This document shows, in pieces, positions 55,501 through 64,000 of a stretch of 64,000 nucleotides of DNA. The stretch's first letter is position 1. The number at the start of each line of letters is the position of its first letter. This DNA is from Amoebophrya sp. A120 (taxonomy: Eukaryota; Sar; Dinophyceae; Syndiniales; Amoebophryaceae), in contig CAJINV010000005.1 in NCBI GenBank assembly GCA_905178155.1, positions 5,411,038 to 5,475,037 on the forward strand, read 5' to 3'. The position numbers and the translations under genes are program-made. The notes below the pieces were generated by a model. The model was given only the letters and a program-made list of their open reading frames with translations, did no database searches and was not told where the DNA came from.

Positions 55501-58500
55501 TCCAACGCGAACGCCGCTCGACCAACTGAAGACTGCGATCATCGAGTTCCAGTTCAAACCAATCGTCGAGTTGCACACCTTATGAATCGCAAAAAGCAGA
55601 TCGTCATCGTAAGTACTACTAATAGTATATTCATCATAGTGCGAAAATCATATGCGCCGGCGCTGCAAATCTTTTTCCTAAGGTAAATCCGCACGGTTGC
55701 AGCAAAGTCCATTTCTCATGCTGATGAAGTTTGTAAGTAAATGCAATAGCAATTGATGTTACTAGTAGTAGTACTAGTAGATACGATTACGATACTTTTG
55801 CAATGCATACACGTTTGCTCGCATCTACCTGGATCATGAACAACAGCCGGACGCCGCCCAGCCGCCGGGTTCAACACCTTCGTCCCCTGGTGCTAGTGCA
55901 GCAACAGCAACAGCTGCATGGCAAATGTCTGAGGACATGAAAGTACAGGCGGAAAAAATAACCGAGGCCGTGAAAGGGGATCGCGCGTTTTGCCCCTTGT
56001 TGCCAGGGCGAAGGGAAGCTGACTACATGCCGAACCTGGTCCACTTCGAGAAGTGGAAGGTTTTCTACGCCGATTCTGTGCCTCGGGGTGTTTTGTCGCA
56101 GGTTCTTGAACGCATTCCCGAAGAGCAGAGGGAGACGCTTCGTAACCAGGTTAACGAGGCACGCAACAATCCCGATGAAAACCGTGATTTGATGTTCGGT
56201 CAACTTGACGCGTATGAGGGCCGCAGAAAAGCGCTGCGTGACGCGGAAACAAGTATCGTGACTGGTCCGCTTGAGTTTTTGCGAACCGCGATGTGCGAGT
56301 ATTCCTATGGAGCGAAACGCGCCTTGCACCAGTACGACGCCAAACTTGTTGCTTTTGCGAACAAGCGTCATGGTCGGCATCCTGATTTGCCGCGGATCCA
56401 AAGCAGAACGGACCATTTTCTGGAGGCGAGTGGTACCCCCGTTTCCCGAGCTGGGGCTGCACCAGCAGGTGCAGCACCGCAAGCGGCTCCTGCAGGGGGA
56501 TCTCGTGGAGGAGGAGGAGGAGGAAGTCGATCCCCCCAACAAGCACAATCGAGACCACAAGCGGCGCGTCGTTCCTCTTCTGCGCTGGAGCTCCCGCAGC
56601 AGAGCAATTCCCAAAACAGCATCTCGTCCGTATGGGAAGCTTCTCAAATGTTACATTCTCAACTGTCACATGAGTTTGTGATGCAAAAATGACAAAAGTG
56701 AAAGGGGTGACCTTGCACGTCTCGCATGACCACAGATTTGCGTCAGAGATTCTCAGACTGTTTGGCTGTTCTAGAATTTGTCATGCGAAGCAGCTTGAAG
56801 ATCGCGTCGATTCTGCTTGTAGTTTTGCATGACAAAAAATCATACAGCAGTTCAAGATGAAACATTTGAGAACCCCATAGTCCGCAGACGAGGACCACGG
56901 GTCTCCTACTACCTTCACTTCCATGCTGGAAACCATGACGAACAAAGAACTCTCGGACCTACTACAATGAAAAATGCCCCCACGACGACGACCCCGAAAT
57001 TTGAAAAAGTGTCTCACGCATGAGATTTTCAAATGAACAAGAACTTTTTGTCTATGCATGAAAGGACTCCCGCGAGTCTTTCTGGTGCAGAACCGAGATG
57101 CCTGCGTAAGGTACCTTCTGGACCATAACAGACCCGGCTCCTGTTGTTGGGCTCCTTTGCAGCACAGATTTGCGCTATTCATCAACAGGGAGATGACTTT
57201 GTGACGCTGATACAAGCAAGGCGGGGAATTTTTCCATTGGAAAGGTTTGCACACACAAACGCTGCCAAGTTCTCGGGTGGGGGCATTTTTCATCGTAATA
57301 CGCCGCTGATGTTGAGGCCGCCCGGGTGGTCTTTGATGAAGCTGAAGCTGGTGAAGTTGAGGCCGCCCACGTGGCCTCTGGTGAAGCTGAAGGTGCTGGT
57401 GAAGTTGAGGCCCGCGTGGCCTCTGGTGAAGCTGAAGGTGCTGAAGATATCCTGAGCAAAAACGTCGTCCCCACCTCAGACTCAAGATGAGAAATCTGCT
57501 GGAAGATGAGAATAAATTTTTGACCAGTTCGTGGTCAACAGGGTCGTGAAGACGTTGTGTCGAAGATGACAGGTTCTTTGGCCTCGTAGTCGTCTAAATG
57601 CTAATGCTGTTTAGATAGTTCAGAAGCGTCTTCACAGATCTAGATCTACTACGTAAAGCATATTGAAAAGTAATCCTTTTATGCTGATAATTCGAGCAAG
57701 ACAAATGCAAATCCCCAAAGTACTAGAGCTGCATCAGACATAAATGCTCCTCATAAAGCTCGTCCGCATGAGAAATCAATTTTCTGCATGACGAGAACTC
57801 TGGGCTCGACGTTTTTACTGAGGATAGTTCTTATCGGCGACGAGGGCGACGACGACGAAGATATCAAAAAGAAAAAGCCCCCCTCCCCATATCGGAAACG
57901 AAATTTGTGATGCTGTATATGAGTACACAAGAAATCGACTTGTATTGCTAGAAGGCCAAGAGACGCAGTTGTGGCCTGAATTGCAGGCAATTTTTCATGC
58001 TGTTTCCCACTTCCAGTTGCCTCGTGTCATGCTGGAGATGCAATACTTCCCTACGCTAGGTAGCACTACAGTCCGCATCTACTTTTGCCTTCTAGCATCA
58101 CAAAGCTGATTTGCGACCACAAATCTGCATCACAAATGTCCATTTTGATATAATGGGGGGGATTTTTGTTCTTGATAGACGACGAGAGAAGTTCTTTGGC
58201 CGTCACCATCGGAGAGGAGGGAAGCACCAGCACGGTCTATCAAATACAAATATCGAAGATCTGGGCCTAGATGAAGATTTTTGCAGGGAGGTTTGTTGAT
58301 GTCATGCGCAGACCGTCGCTTTCCATGCCGCCCATGACTGAAGTCTGAAATGCTGCAGGGCTTTGTTCTAGCGTGACAGATTAAGTACAACGTGAGTAGT
58401 TCTTTCTCTCATGCCTGTTCTGCTTCTGCATGACGTGCATGACCACGAGAAAAACCCTGCTTTATCACCTTGAGACCAAAATTTGGCAAGAACTCTTGGA

Positions 58501-59987
58501 GGCAACCATGCAACGTTAGATTTTTGTGTGACCACCACCGACCCCCATGATTAAGCACATCAATCAATCAAACCAGGAGCATTATGCATCATTTTAATAT
58601 TTTAGACCCAGACACAATTCTTGCAATGCATACGGGCCTGCTGGAAACCGAAGATCCCGCGACGAACAAAATTGCTCCGGCTGAAGATGCAGCGGTAGTA
58701 TCCTGTGCAAAAGTAATATGATCGTACTCGTAGTAATTGCAGTCATGCATTACAAATCTCGTTCCCAAGGCAAATAAGCATGACAAATTCCAGTTGTCGC
58801 GCTGAGCAAATTTGTAATGCAATTATTATGACTAGTACGGTAGTACTTTTGCAATTCACATGCCGCGGCTGCAGCGCCCACGACAACTACGCGGAAGAGA
58901 AACCTTATGGAACTGTCAGGACTGAAATTGACAAAGTTGAAATAATTTGTAATGCAGAAAATGCATGACGCGAGGTACGTGTGTTGCAGAGCAGGCAAGT
59001 GAGGCCGATTGTAAGCCTGTTTGGGGTTAGGGCTCGAGATGCTAAGGTAGCGTGAGAGAATCAGTCTTCTTTGCCTAAACAGCACGACAAACTGGATTTT
59101 AGGACCGCCAAAATTTGTCATGCGCTACTTGGAAACTGGGTTCCAACTGGCATCCATTTTATGCATGACAAATTATTTCAACTTTGTCAATTTCAAACCT
59201 GACGCTTCCATAAACCTGAAATTCCTCGAGCGCGTGGCGCCGCAAGAAAAGAAGACGGCGGAGAAGGATATCCCAAGGAAAAACGTCCTCAACTACTTCA
59301 AGTTTATTGGGTTGTCGAGCATGACAAGTTCTAGTACGTGCTATTGACTTTCGGCTCGTAGTGGTCTAATAATCCTCTTGCTTCAGCTAGTAGTCGTGCA
59401 ATCGCAGTAAAAAGTGACTACCTTAACCTTACTCTGATTGTTCTAGCATGACAAAGAACTACTCCACCTCCCAGACTGGATTTTTAGAAATAAATGGCTT
59501 TCATGCAGCTGGGACTGCGCATCAGAAACGTTTTAATTATGCTTGCGGGTTTACAACGTGACGAGAACCCTGGGGAGGTGGGGACATTTTTACTCAGGAT
59601 TCCAGCGGAAGCGGAAGGACAAGAAAACGAGGGGAGCCAGAGCCAGGAGCAGCCCGCCAAGTATGGATTGCAAAAATGTCTGGGTCTGGAAGATTGCTAG
59701 GTTTGTCATGCACGTTTTGCGTGACGCGTGAGTGTCTGTGATGCATGACCTAGCATCACAGACAACTTTTAGAGGCTCTCCTAAATCAGGATGAGAAATG
59801 CTCTCTCCGTCTAACACAAAGAAATGGACTCGCTCTTCTTGTTGGTCATGCAATACAGATTCTTTTGGAATTCAAAGACAGCATTACAAGTTGCAACCTT
59901 GTTCCCGACCCAGACACTTTTGCAATGCATACCAAGCCGGCGAAAACAACGGAGCGAAAGTTCCTGGCCCCCCGAGGTGAGGAATAG
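46517..59987 (+). CDS. G5: 1,844-aa protein, 28 exons, Gln-rich centre and two folded-looking regions
   Basis: Exons: 46517-46642, 47007-47241, 47465-47790, 48224-48309, 48624-48659, 49014-49055, 49340-49413, 49686-49929, 50251-50492, 50660-50711, 50997-52039, 52258-52288, 52515-52887, 53098-53866, 54136-54231, 54477-54520, 54926-55003, 55322-55580, 55815-56630, 56885-56962, 57306-57447, 57832-57861, 58183-58237, 58638-58698, 58866-58905, 59218-59268, 59607-59661, 59937-59987. Sum 5,535 = 1,845 codons, stop TAG at 59985-59987. The first intron (46643-47006) is GT-AG; the others are introners. Seen: KDGEWVFVKAPYVSYDPVTGEVRV near residue 420; Gly/Asn/Trp then long Gln-rich tract, residues about 500-835; a helical region 846-970 (VVTQVLVLTHELLESYEGIRNW, LSSLLLSGQLISSQLFFMND); a mixed region 970-1226; a charged globular-looking region about 1410-1560 (FEKWKVFYADSVPRGVLSQVL); acidic VEA...SGEAEGA repeats near 1690-1730. 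No family named with confidence. Confidence 0.88.
46700..46890. mobile_element. Eroded family E introner inside a GT-AG intron
   Basis: The interior matches other E copies (ATCCTGTTTACAGCATT, TTCCAAAACACGA, ACAAATGTTCCTGTCA) and a damaged right end is visible (GGTGGGAGCCTTTTTGG). The left end and the duplication are gone. It lies in the G5 intron 46643-47006. Confidence 0.65.
47242..47459. mobile_element. Introner, family F
   Basis: TATCCAAGGAAAAAAAATG start and GTTTTTTTCTTGCGATA end. Exact duplication ACACC. Intron of G5. Confidence 0.9.
47791..48218. mobile_element. Long introner, family F
   Basis: TACGCCAAGAGAAAACTG start and CAGTTTTTTCTTACGATA end. Exact duplication CTAGA. About twice the usual family length; a perfect palindrome CACTGTAAAGTTTACAGTG lies near 47816-47834. 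Intron of G5. Confidence 0.85.
48310..48618 (+). mobile_element. Introner, family C, forward
   Basis: TATGGGAGTGTCAGG start and CTGACACATCCATA end. Exact duplication CCTCC. Intron of G5. Confidence 0.9.
48660..49008. mobile_element. Introner, family E
   Basis: TACCATTTGTAAAAACGTC start and TTTTTACACAGGATA end. Exact duplication TCGTG. Intron of G5. Confidence 0.87.
49056..49334. mobile_element. Introner, family E
   Basis: TATCCTGAGTAAAAGTG start and CTTTTACATACGATA end. Exact duplication CTGTG. Intron of G5. Confidence 0.9.
49414..49680. mobile_element. Introner, family A
   Basis: TATCAAATG start and ACATTTGATA end. Exact duplication AGTTC. Intron of G5. Confidence 0.9.
49930..50245 (-). 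mobile_element. Introner, family C, reversed
   Basis: TATGGAACTGTCAAG start and CTGACACAACCATA end. Exact duplication TCTCC. Intron of G5. Confidence 0.9.
50493..50654 (+). mobile_element. Introner, family B
   Basis: TATCCTGTGC start; right end GCACAGGATG, a point change from GATA. Both ends are of the CCTGTGC type, so the orientation is read from the left end only. Exact duplication AGATC. Intron of G5. Confidence 0.87.
50712..50991. mobile_element. Introner, family E
   Basis: TATCCTGAGTAAAAACG start and its complement at the end. Exact duplication CATGT. Intron of G5. Confidence 0.9.
51070..51860 (+). repeat. CAG-rich tract encoding poly-Gln in G5
   Basis: Nearly 800 bp of CAG/CAGTTG repeats inside one exon, read in frame as Gln-rich sequence with Leu, Met, Trp and Arg interruptions. 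Other frames give Ala, Ser or Leu homopolymers and are artefacts. Confidence 0.9.
52040..52252 (+). mobile_element. Introner, family B (divergent), forward
   Basis: TATCCAGTGCAAAAGC start and TTTTGCAATGGATA end. Exact duplication GCCGA. Intron of G5. Confidence 0.87.
52289..52509. mobile_element. Introner, family F
   Basis: TATCCAGGAAAAAAACTG start and CAGTTTTTTTCTTCCATA end. Exact duplication GAGTT. Intron of G5. Confidence 0.9.
52888..53092. mobile_element. Introner, family F
   Basis: TATCCTGAGAAAAAACTG start and CAGTTTTTCTTGCGATA end. Duplication AAGTT/ATGTT. Intron of G5. Confidence 0.88.
53867..54130. mobile_element. Introner, family A
   Basis: TATCAAATGC start and GCGTTTGATA end. Exact duplication ACAGA. 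Intron of G5. Confidence 0.9.
54232..54471. mobile_element. Introner, family A (divergent)
   Basis: TATGGATTGC start and GCAGTGCATA end. Exact duplication CGAGT. Intron of G5. Confidence 0.87.
54521..54689. mobile_element. Introner, family B, first of a back-to-back pair
   Basis: TATGCATTGC start and GCAGTTCATA end. Flanks AAACG/AAACT. Only 5 bp separate it from the next element. Confidence 0.87.
54695..54920 (-). mobile_element. Introner, family B (divergent), second of the pair
   Basis: TATGCGTTGC start and GTACAGGATA end. Flanks AAACT/AAGAT. Removing the pair from 54521 to 54925 keeps the G5 frame (VET joined to LNAVSEL). Confidence 0.83.
55004..55316 (-). mobile_element. Introner, family C, reversed
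   Basis: TATGGGAGTGTCAGG start and CCTGACGCTTCCATA end. Exact duplication TTCCG. Intron of G5. Confidence 0.9.
55581..55809. mobile_element. Introner, family B (divergent)
   Basis: TATGAATCGC start and TTTTGCAATGCATA end. Duplication CACCT/CACGT. Intron of G5. Confidence 0.85.
56631..56879. mobile_element. Introner, family I
   Basis: TATGGGAAGCTTCTCAAATG start and CATTTGAGAACCCCATA end. Exact duplication GTCCG. Intron of G5. Confidence 0.9.
56963..57300. mobile_element. Introner, family D, eroded flanks
   Basis: TACAATGAAAAATGCCCCC start and GGGGGCATTTTTCATCGTAATA end. Flanks CCTAC/CGCCG do not match, but removal of element plus 5 bp keeps the G5 frame. Confidence 0.8.
57306..57447 (+). 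repeat. Tandem coding repeat in G5
   Basis: Three imperfect units of about 42-54 bp read VEAARVVFDEAEAGE, VEAAHVASGEAEGAGE and VEARVASGEAEGAED. It fills a whole exon. Confidence 0.85.
57448..57826. mobile_element. Introner, family E, enlarged
   Basis: TATCCTGAGCAAAAACGTC start and GACGTTTTTACTGAGGATA end. Flanks GAAGA/GTTCT do not match; removal of element plus 5 bp keeps the frame (GAED to IGDEGDDDE). Confidence 0.82.
57862..58177. mobile_element. Introner, family D
   Basis: TATCAAAAAGAAAAAGCCC start and GATTTTTGTTCTTGATA end. Duplication GAAGA/GACGA. Intron of G5. Confidence 0.87.
58238..58632. mobile_element. Introner, family A, enlarged and divergent
   Basis: TATCAAATACAAATATCG start; TAGACCCAGACA then TTGCAATGCATA end. 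Flanks CGGTC/CGGGC. Intron of G5. Confidence 0.8.
58699..58860 (+). mobile_element. Introner, family B, forward
   Basis: TATCCTGTGC start and GCAATTCACA end (ATA changed to ACA). Flanks GGTAG/TGCCG do not match; frame kept. Confidence 0.82.
58906..59212 (+). mobile_element. Introner, family C, forward
   Basis: TATGGAACTGTCAGG start and CCTGACGCTTCCATA end. Exact duplication AACCT. Intron of G5. Confidence 0.9.
59269..59601. mobile_element. Introner, family E, eroded right end
   Basis: TATCCCAAGGAAAAACGTCC start and ACATTTTTACTCAGGATT end. Flanks AAGGA/CCAGC do not match; frame kept. Confidence 0.8.
59662..59931. mobile_element. Introner, family A
   Basis: TATGGATTGC start and GCAATGCATA end. 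Exact duplication CCAAG. Last intron of G5. Confidence 0.9.
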
Positions 59988-62900
59988 ACGTGGAAAGGGG
60001 GGGAAGATTTTTTTTCATGGCAGGTGGACACGCCTGCTCTTTTTTTTTTTCCATTTTTTTTTTTTGCTTCGTGGCGCTTGCTAGGGTGTTCCTTCGGGGA
60101 TCCTTCCGCCGTGATCCTGTAGTGGCTTTTCGGACGAGATCCACCGTGATGCGACGGCCTAGAAGCTCGCAGAACGAAGAACGACAGAAATGCGCGCAAG
60201 CGGCCTTGCGGGGGGCCATTTCTTACCATAGCGCGCGACCTATTTATTCTTTATTCCTGGCGGAACGCGACCACAGCACCCGACGGATGGCGCCACGAAG
60301 CGTTTTTTTTTTTTTATTTTTTCACCACCGTTTTTGAAATATTTGCTTCCGCTTCTCGCGATTCCTATGTCTGAGGTATGTTTTAACATGTCAGCGAAAG
60401 TAGTTTTTTTTTCAATTTTGAATTGCAGAGACAGAGACACAGCTTCAATAGCATCAGCATCTGTGCACTTCCTGTTACTTACATTTTTAACTTATCCTTC
60501 TCACAACTATTTTTTCAGGAGCTTGTTATGCAAAGTCACGCAACCACGAGCGTTTCTATTGGGTAGCGCTAGGACGACGTGAGCAGAACCAGAAGGCAAA
60601 CCCTTCTTCCCCGGAGTAGGCCCACGCTCCCAATAGTGAAAATAAACAGGCTTCCGCTCCTCGTTTCTTGCTCGTGCTTTTATTCATTTTTTCAACTTTT
60701 TTTCTTTTTCTAAACTATTTACATTTTGAATTCGTTTCCCTTTCCTCGTTTCGTATTACTTTTTGACATCGATTATTTTGAACTAGACTCATCATCATCT
60801 TATCGTGGCACTTGATATCACATTACATTATCACATGACGTTTTCGTACTATTATTTCACATTATCGCTACATCAACTAGTATCGCATTTGCATTCGAGT
60901 AGAAAAACGAGCCAGAGCCTAAATGTAAAGATGAAAGTACTACTTCTACAGAGGCCTCCGCCTCTTCATGAAGACGATAGCGCGTTCCATCCTTGCGATA
61001 GCTTGAGCTTAGGAACGCAAAGAAACCGATCTTCGACGAACGCAAAGGAACAACGCCCAGCATCAAAAAAGAGGCGCTCACAACTCGAAGAACTACTCCT
61101 TGTTGTCCTATTGTCATCTAATATTTTCTTGTAGCAGATTTTCATCAATATTCAATATCAATTTTGATTTTATAGCTTTTTTTCTTCCAAACCACACATG
61201 TTTCTGATAACATAACGCACGTTTTTTCTACCTTATTTCCAGTTGAGATCCCAGCATTTCTTCGGCACCTCCAATGTACAGAGTCAAAGCTGATAAATTT
61301 TCCTCGCAAAAAATCAAAAACAGTACAACTAGCTGCACCAGACCTATGGCACCTGATGTTGATTGTTTCCATCATCTTTTTCGGATGTATTTTGAGCCAT
61401 TTTTTTTCTGCATGCTCACAAGTCAAGTTAGTAGAAGCCGGCCTTACATACTACAACCACACGAGCACCGCATCTCTACGACGAGGAGCTAGGGACAGAA
61501 GTATGCATAAAAAAGGGCGTGCTGGGCGAATCTCAACATTCTTAAAAAGGTTGCAGATGGTGATGGGAAGATCACGATTACAAATATGTTGGGCGATGAC
61601 AGGGACGTCGACCATGAGCATGTTACGAGTGCTTCTTGAAGACGTCGACCGCTACGTGATCATCTTCTGTTTGGAACAATAAAGATTTTCAGCACGACAA
61701 TAATTGTATTTCGTTCATCTTCTTGTACTTCGACGTAGTCGTACAGCTACAGGCGTAAAAATGTTGACATTAACGAGTCAGCAGGTGATTTCTTCGGTTC
61801 ATTATCTACGTTGTATACAAGATGTCGGTTCTTTGTCGTGCAGAAGTATCAATGAGCAAGATTTTATAGGCTTCGTGAATTGATAAAAATATGTGAAGAT
61901 GCAGTCGGTTCTTGTTTCTCATCTTGTTCTCTATAAAACATCGGTTTTTTCGCTTTCCTCGTTCATCGCATTTGATGATGCACTTAATATTGAAAACGTC
62001 CTCGGACCGGGACCATTCTCCTATAAGTGCTGTTGAGTCGTGACCCTGATCGACTTCGTGCCACCGCGTTGTGCGGCAACTTGCAGCAAGAAGACCGTGT
62101 GGTCGTCGTGGTCGGTTTTTACATTTTCTTATCGATAATTTATCTTAATCTTTCAGTTACACTGTTAAAATCGGTTATTATTTACCGGCTCGACAAGAAA
62201 TCGGAATAGCGTGCTGGTCCGCAGCTTCTCGTCCACTTCTACCGCTTCTCGTCCGACAACTTTATACTTTGCGTATATAATAGTTCCTGCGAACAAGGCG
62301 CAATCGTACCACCTCCACGTTCTCGCGAAAAAGAATTTTTCAGTACTCGTACTACTAGTCGTATTATACGCACATACACTACCTGCTGTTGTAGATGAAG
62401 CAGCCTTGTTCGTTCATCCTCCTCTGTGCTGAGTAGATAGGTGGAGGACAAAGAGGAAGTTAGTACTTCCATGACCTGCAATGTCTCTCTGATAGAATTG
62501 ATAGCCGGAGGAGAACTAACCCCCCCGAATGCTTTCGAGGGGTGGCACCAGCGCGAGAATTTCGCACTCGCGCCGCGCTTGGGCGCGTGCTGGAGGGTCA
62601 CGACCACAAGGGGCCTGCTGCCCTATGTCTGTTAAAGCTTCTGAGAAACTACGGACCTGCCTTCCGTCGAGAAATAAAGGGGTTAGAAGTCCGACGTGAA
62701 AAAGCTTTCACTTTGGAAAAGTGAGAAATCGTTGACAATTTCCCACTCCGTTCTTTCTCGAAGGTTTTCGAGAATTATCGGAGTGAAAAGTCATTACTTC
62801 GCTTCTTACTTCTGAAAAGTCTTCATTCATTCTGGAAAAGTGAGATCCCTGTTAGTGGCAGGGAGTTGGTGCTCCCTGTTAGTTGTGGAGATCCCTGTTA

Positions 62901-64000
62901 GTGGAGATCCCTGTTAGTCCCACGACCCTGGGGCCCGCGGGCGTGGTTCGATCCCTGTTAGTGGCAGGACTGTTTTGACGGATCCAGCGCGCCGGCTTTT
63001 GTCGCTGCATGCCAGCGGCGTGCTCTTGGGGGCGGCGCGTTGCGATGGCTCGGCCAAAGAGCCCCGCAGCGAGCCTCGTAGGCCGGCCACAGACATTGGC
63101 GCCCTGGGGTTTTTTCGCCAGGAATTGGCCTAGATGGCTGGGGTGTTCCGTGCTTTAGCATTGGAGCCGATCTGGGTGCTCGGCCGGCGCAGGTCTTTTC
63201 CCCCTTCGGTAGGCATCAACCGGCGTGGATGGGCCGGGCCCTTTTGTCGAGTGCCCCGCCGGACAGTTTTCTTTGTTAGTTCGCATTGCCGCGCACGCCG
63301 CTGAAGCGCTTTGCTTTATTCCCCGTTGGCCCAACTACAACAACAAGCGAAGCGGCGTGCCACTGTGTAACGCTCGTTACACGATGGCGCTGGCCTCTCG
63401 CCTGAGAAGGCTAAACAGGCAGGACAACTACACTCATGTAGTACAGCGTCATGCTGCGGCGTGTAGGCGCCGGCGTGTACGACATCATTGTATGTCTTGA
63501 ACAGGCGGGATCATGTAGTTGTACAACGTAAACATGCTACAAACGCACACTTCATCTTTCGTCCCTAACATCGCAACATGACCACTCCCCCCTGGTGCCT
63601 CCTGCTTCGCAACATAATTTTCAACACTTGTACTTGTACCCTAAATTTCAACTTACTGCTTCTATCGATTCATTTGCGAGCAGTTTAGAATCTTTATCGA
63701 ATGAAAATTCGAGAGGATTTTAAATCTCCAACAAAATTATAAATCGCGACAATTTAAATTTTGTTAAAAGCATTTCTAACCACCACCATGAGTTTTGTTG
63801 ACAACTACTAAGTATTCTTGTTCAACGACTTCATCAACATCTCTACCCTGAAAATAAAACGAGTACAAAAAAAACCGAAACCCAACAAACCGGAGTACTA
63901 TTACTGCAATAAACGACCCCTACTTGTAGAAGTTTTCATCTTGTTTCTAAAATAAGCATTGCTGTTGTTCCTCAAGAACATTGCAGCATTTGTAAGAATT
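59988..64000. other. Downstream region without a supported gene
   Basis: No introners. T runs near 60007-60074 and 60301-60316. Hairpin-rich and repeat-rich stretch near 62700-62970, then GC-richer sequence to about 63500 and AT-rich sequence to the end. Frames of 60-123 codons are present but none has motifs or supporting context. Confidence 0.5.
62843..62970 (+). repeat. Five dispersed copies of CCCTGTTAGT
   Basis: GATCCCTGTTAGTG-type units start near 62843, 62872, 62889, 62905 and 62949. Short inverted repeats lie just upstream (CACTCCG with CGGAGTG, TCTCGAA with TTCGAGA). Confidence 0.75.

Noticed and set aside
62930-62965. GGTTCGATCC, matching a tRNA B box.
   Set aside because: The flanking bases do not form a T stem and no acceptor or anticodon arm fits; it belongs to the CCCTGTTAGT repeat units.

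Overview
The window looks like nuclear DNA of a protist. It carries five long multi-exon genes, all on the + strand, with Ala/Ser/Thr/Gln-rich proteins, and no bacterial operon features. The dominant signal is a set of about 85 short (roughly 110-430 bp) terminal-inverted-repeat elements. They begin TAT, end ATA, are mostly flanked by a 5-bp target duplication, and interrupt coding sequence. Deleting each element plus one copy of its duplication joins the flanking pieces into long open frames. They are therefore introner-type introns (transposon-derived introns). Introners with inverted and direct repeats and frequent non-GT-AG introns have been reported from the parasitic dinoflagellate Amoebophrya (Syndiniales). 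I infer that or a close relative from gene style and introner content; I could not run a search.

Layout. 2-5992: gene G1, 5' end outside the window, 16 introners. 5993-8055: intergenic. 8056-16077: gene G2, different in style, with repetitive GT-AG introns and tandemly amplified Pro/Ala/Gln exons, plus two introners near its 3' end. 16078-19730: intergenic, T-rich, with two abutting perfect hairpins. 19731-30791: gene G3, Cys-rich membrane head and long disordered tail, 23 introners and one odd 1-kb insertion bounded by 50-bp direct repeats. 30792-32688: intergenic. 32689-42172: gene G4, 17 introners, 1,862 codons plus stop after excision. 42173-43608: G-rich tandem repeat arrays. 43609-45157: truncated non-LTR retrotransposon with a 13-bp target duplication and an intact 464-aa frame. 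45158-46516: intergenic. 46517-59987: gene G5, 28 exons, 27 introners plus one eroded introner, 1,844 codons plus stop. 59988-64000: no gene I can support.

Introner families by terminal sequence, with copies counted by eye: A TATCAAMTGYAAAAATGTCT (21), B TATCCTGTGCAAAAGTATCG (17), C TATGGAAGCGTCAGGTTTGA (14), D with A-rich then C-rich ends such as GAAAAAATCCCCCCTCCCC (8), E TATCCTGAGTAAAAACGTCC (8), F TATCGCAAGAAAAAACTTGT (8), G TATCCAGGAAAAAACACCCT (2), H TATGACAGTGCACAACTCCC (3), I TATGGGAAGCTTCTCAAATG (2), J TATCCACACTAAATTTCCCG (2). All ten families share internal copies of a TTTGTNATGC / GCATNACAAA motif although their ends differ. For families B and C the strand field gives element orientation: B '+' begins TATCCTGTGC, C '+' has the TTGCAGAGCAGG-like block in its first third. 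Other families are marked '.'. Together the elements fill roughly a third of the window and are confined to coding regions.

How the genes work together cannot be said: none of the five proteins matches a family I can name with confidence, and they share only the way they are interrupted. All boundaries were read by eye and frames were checked by exon-length arithmetic.
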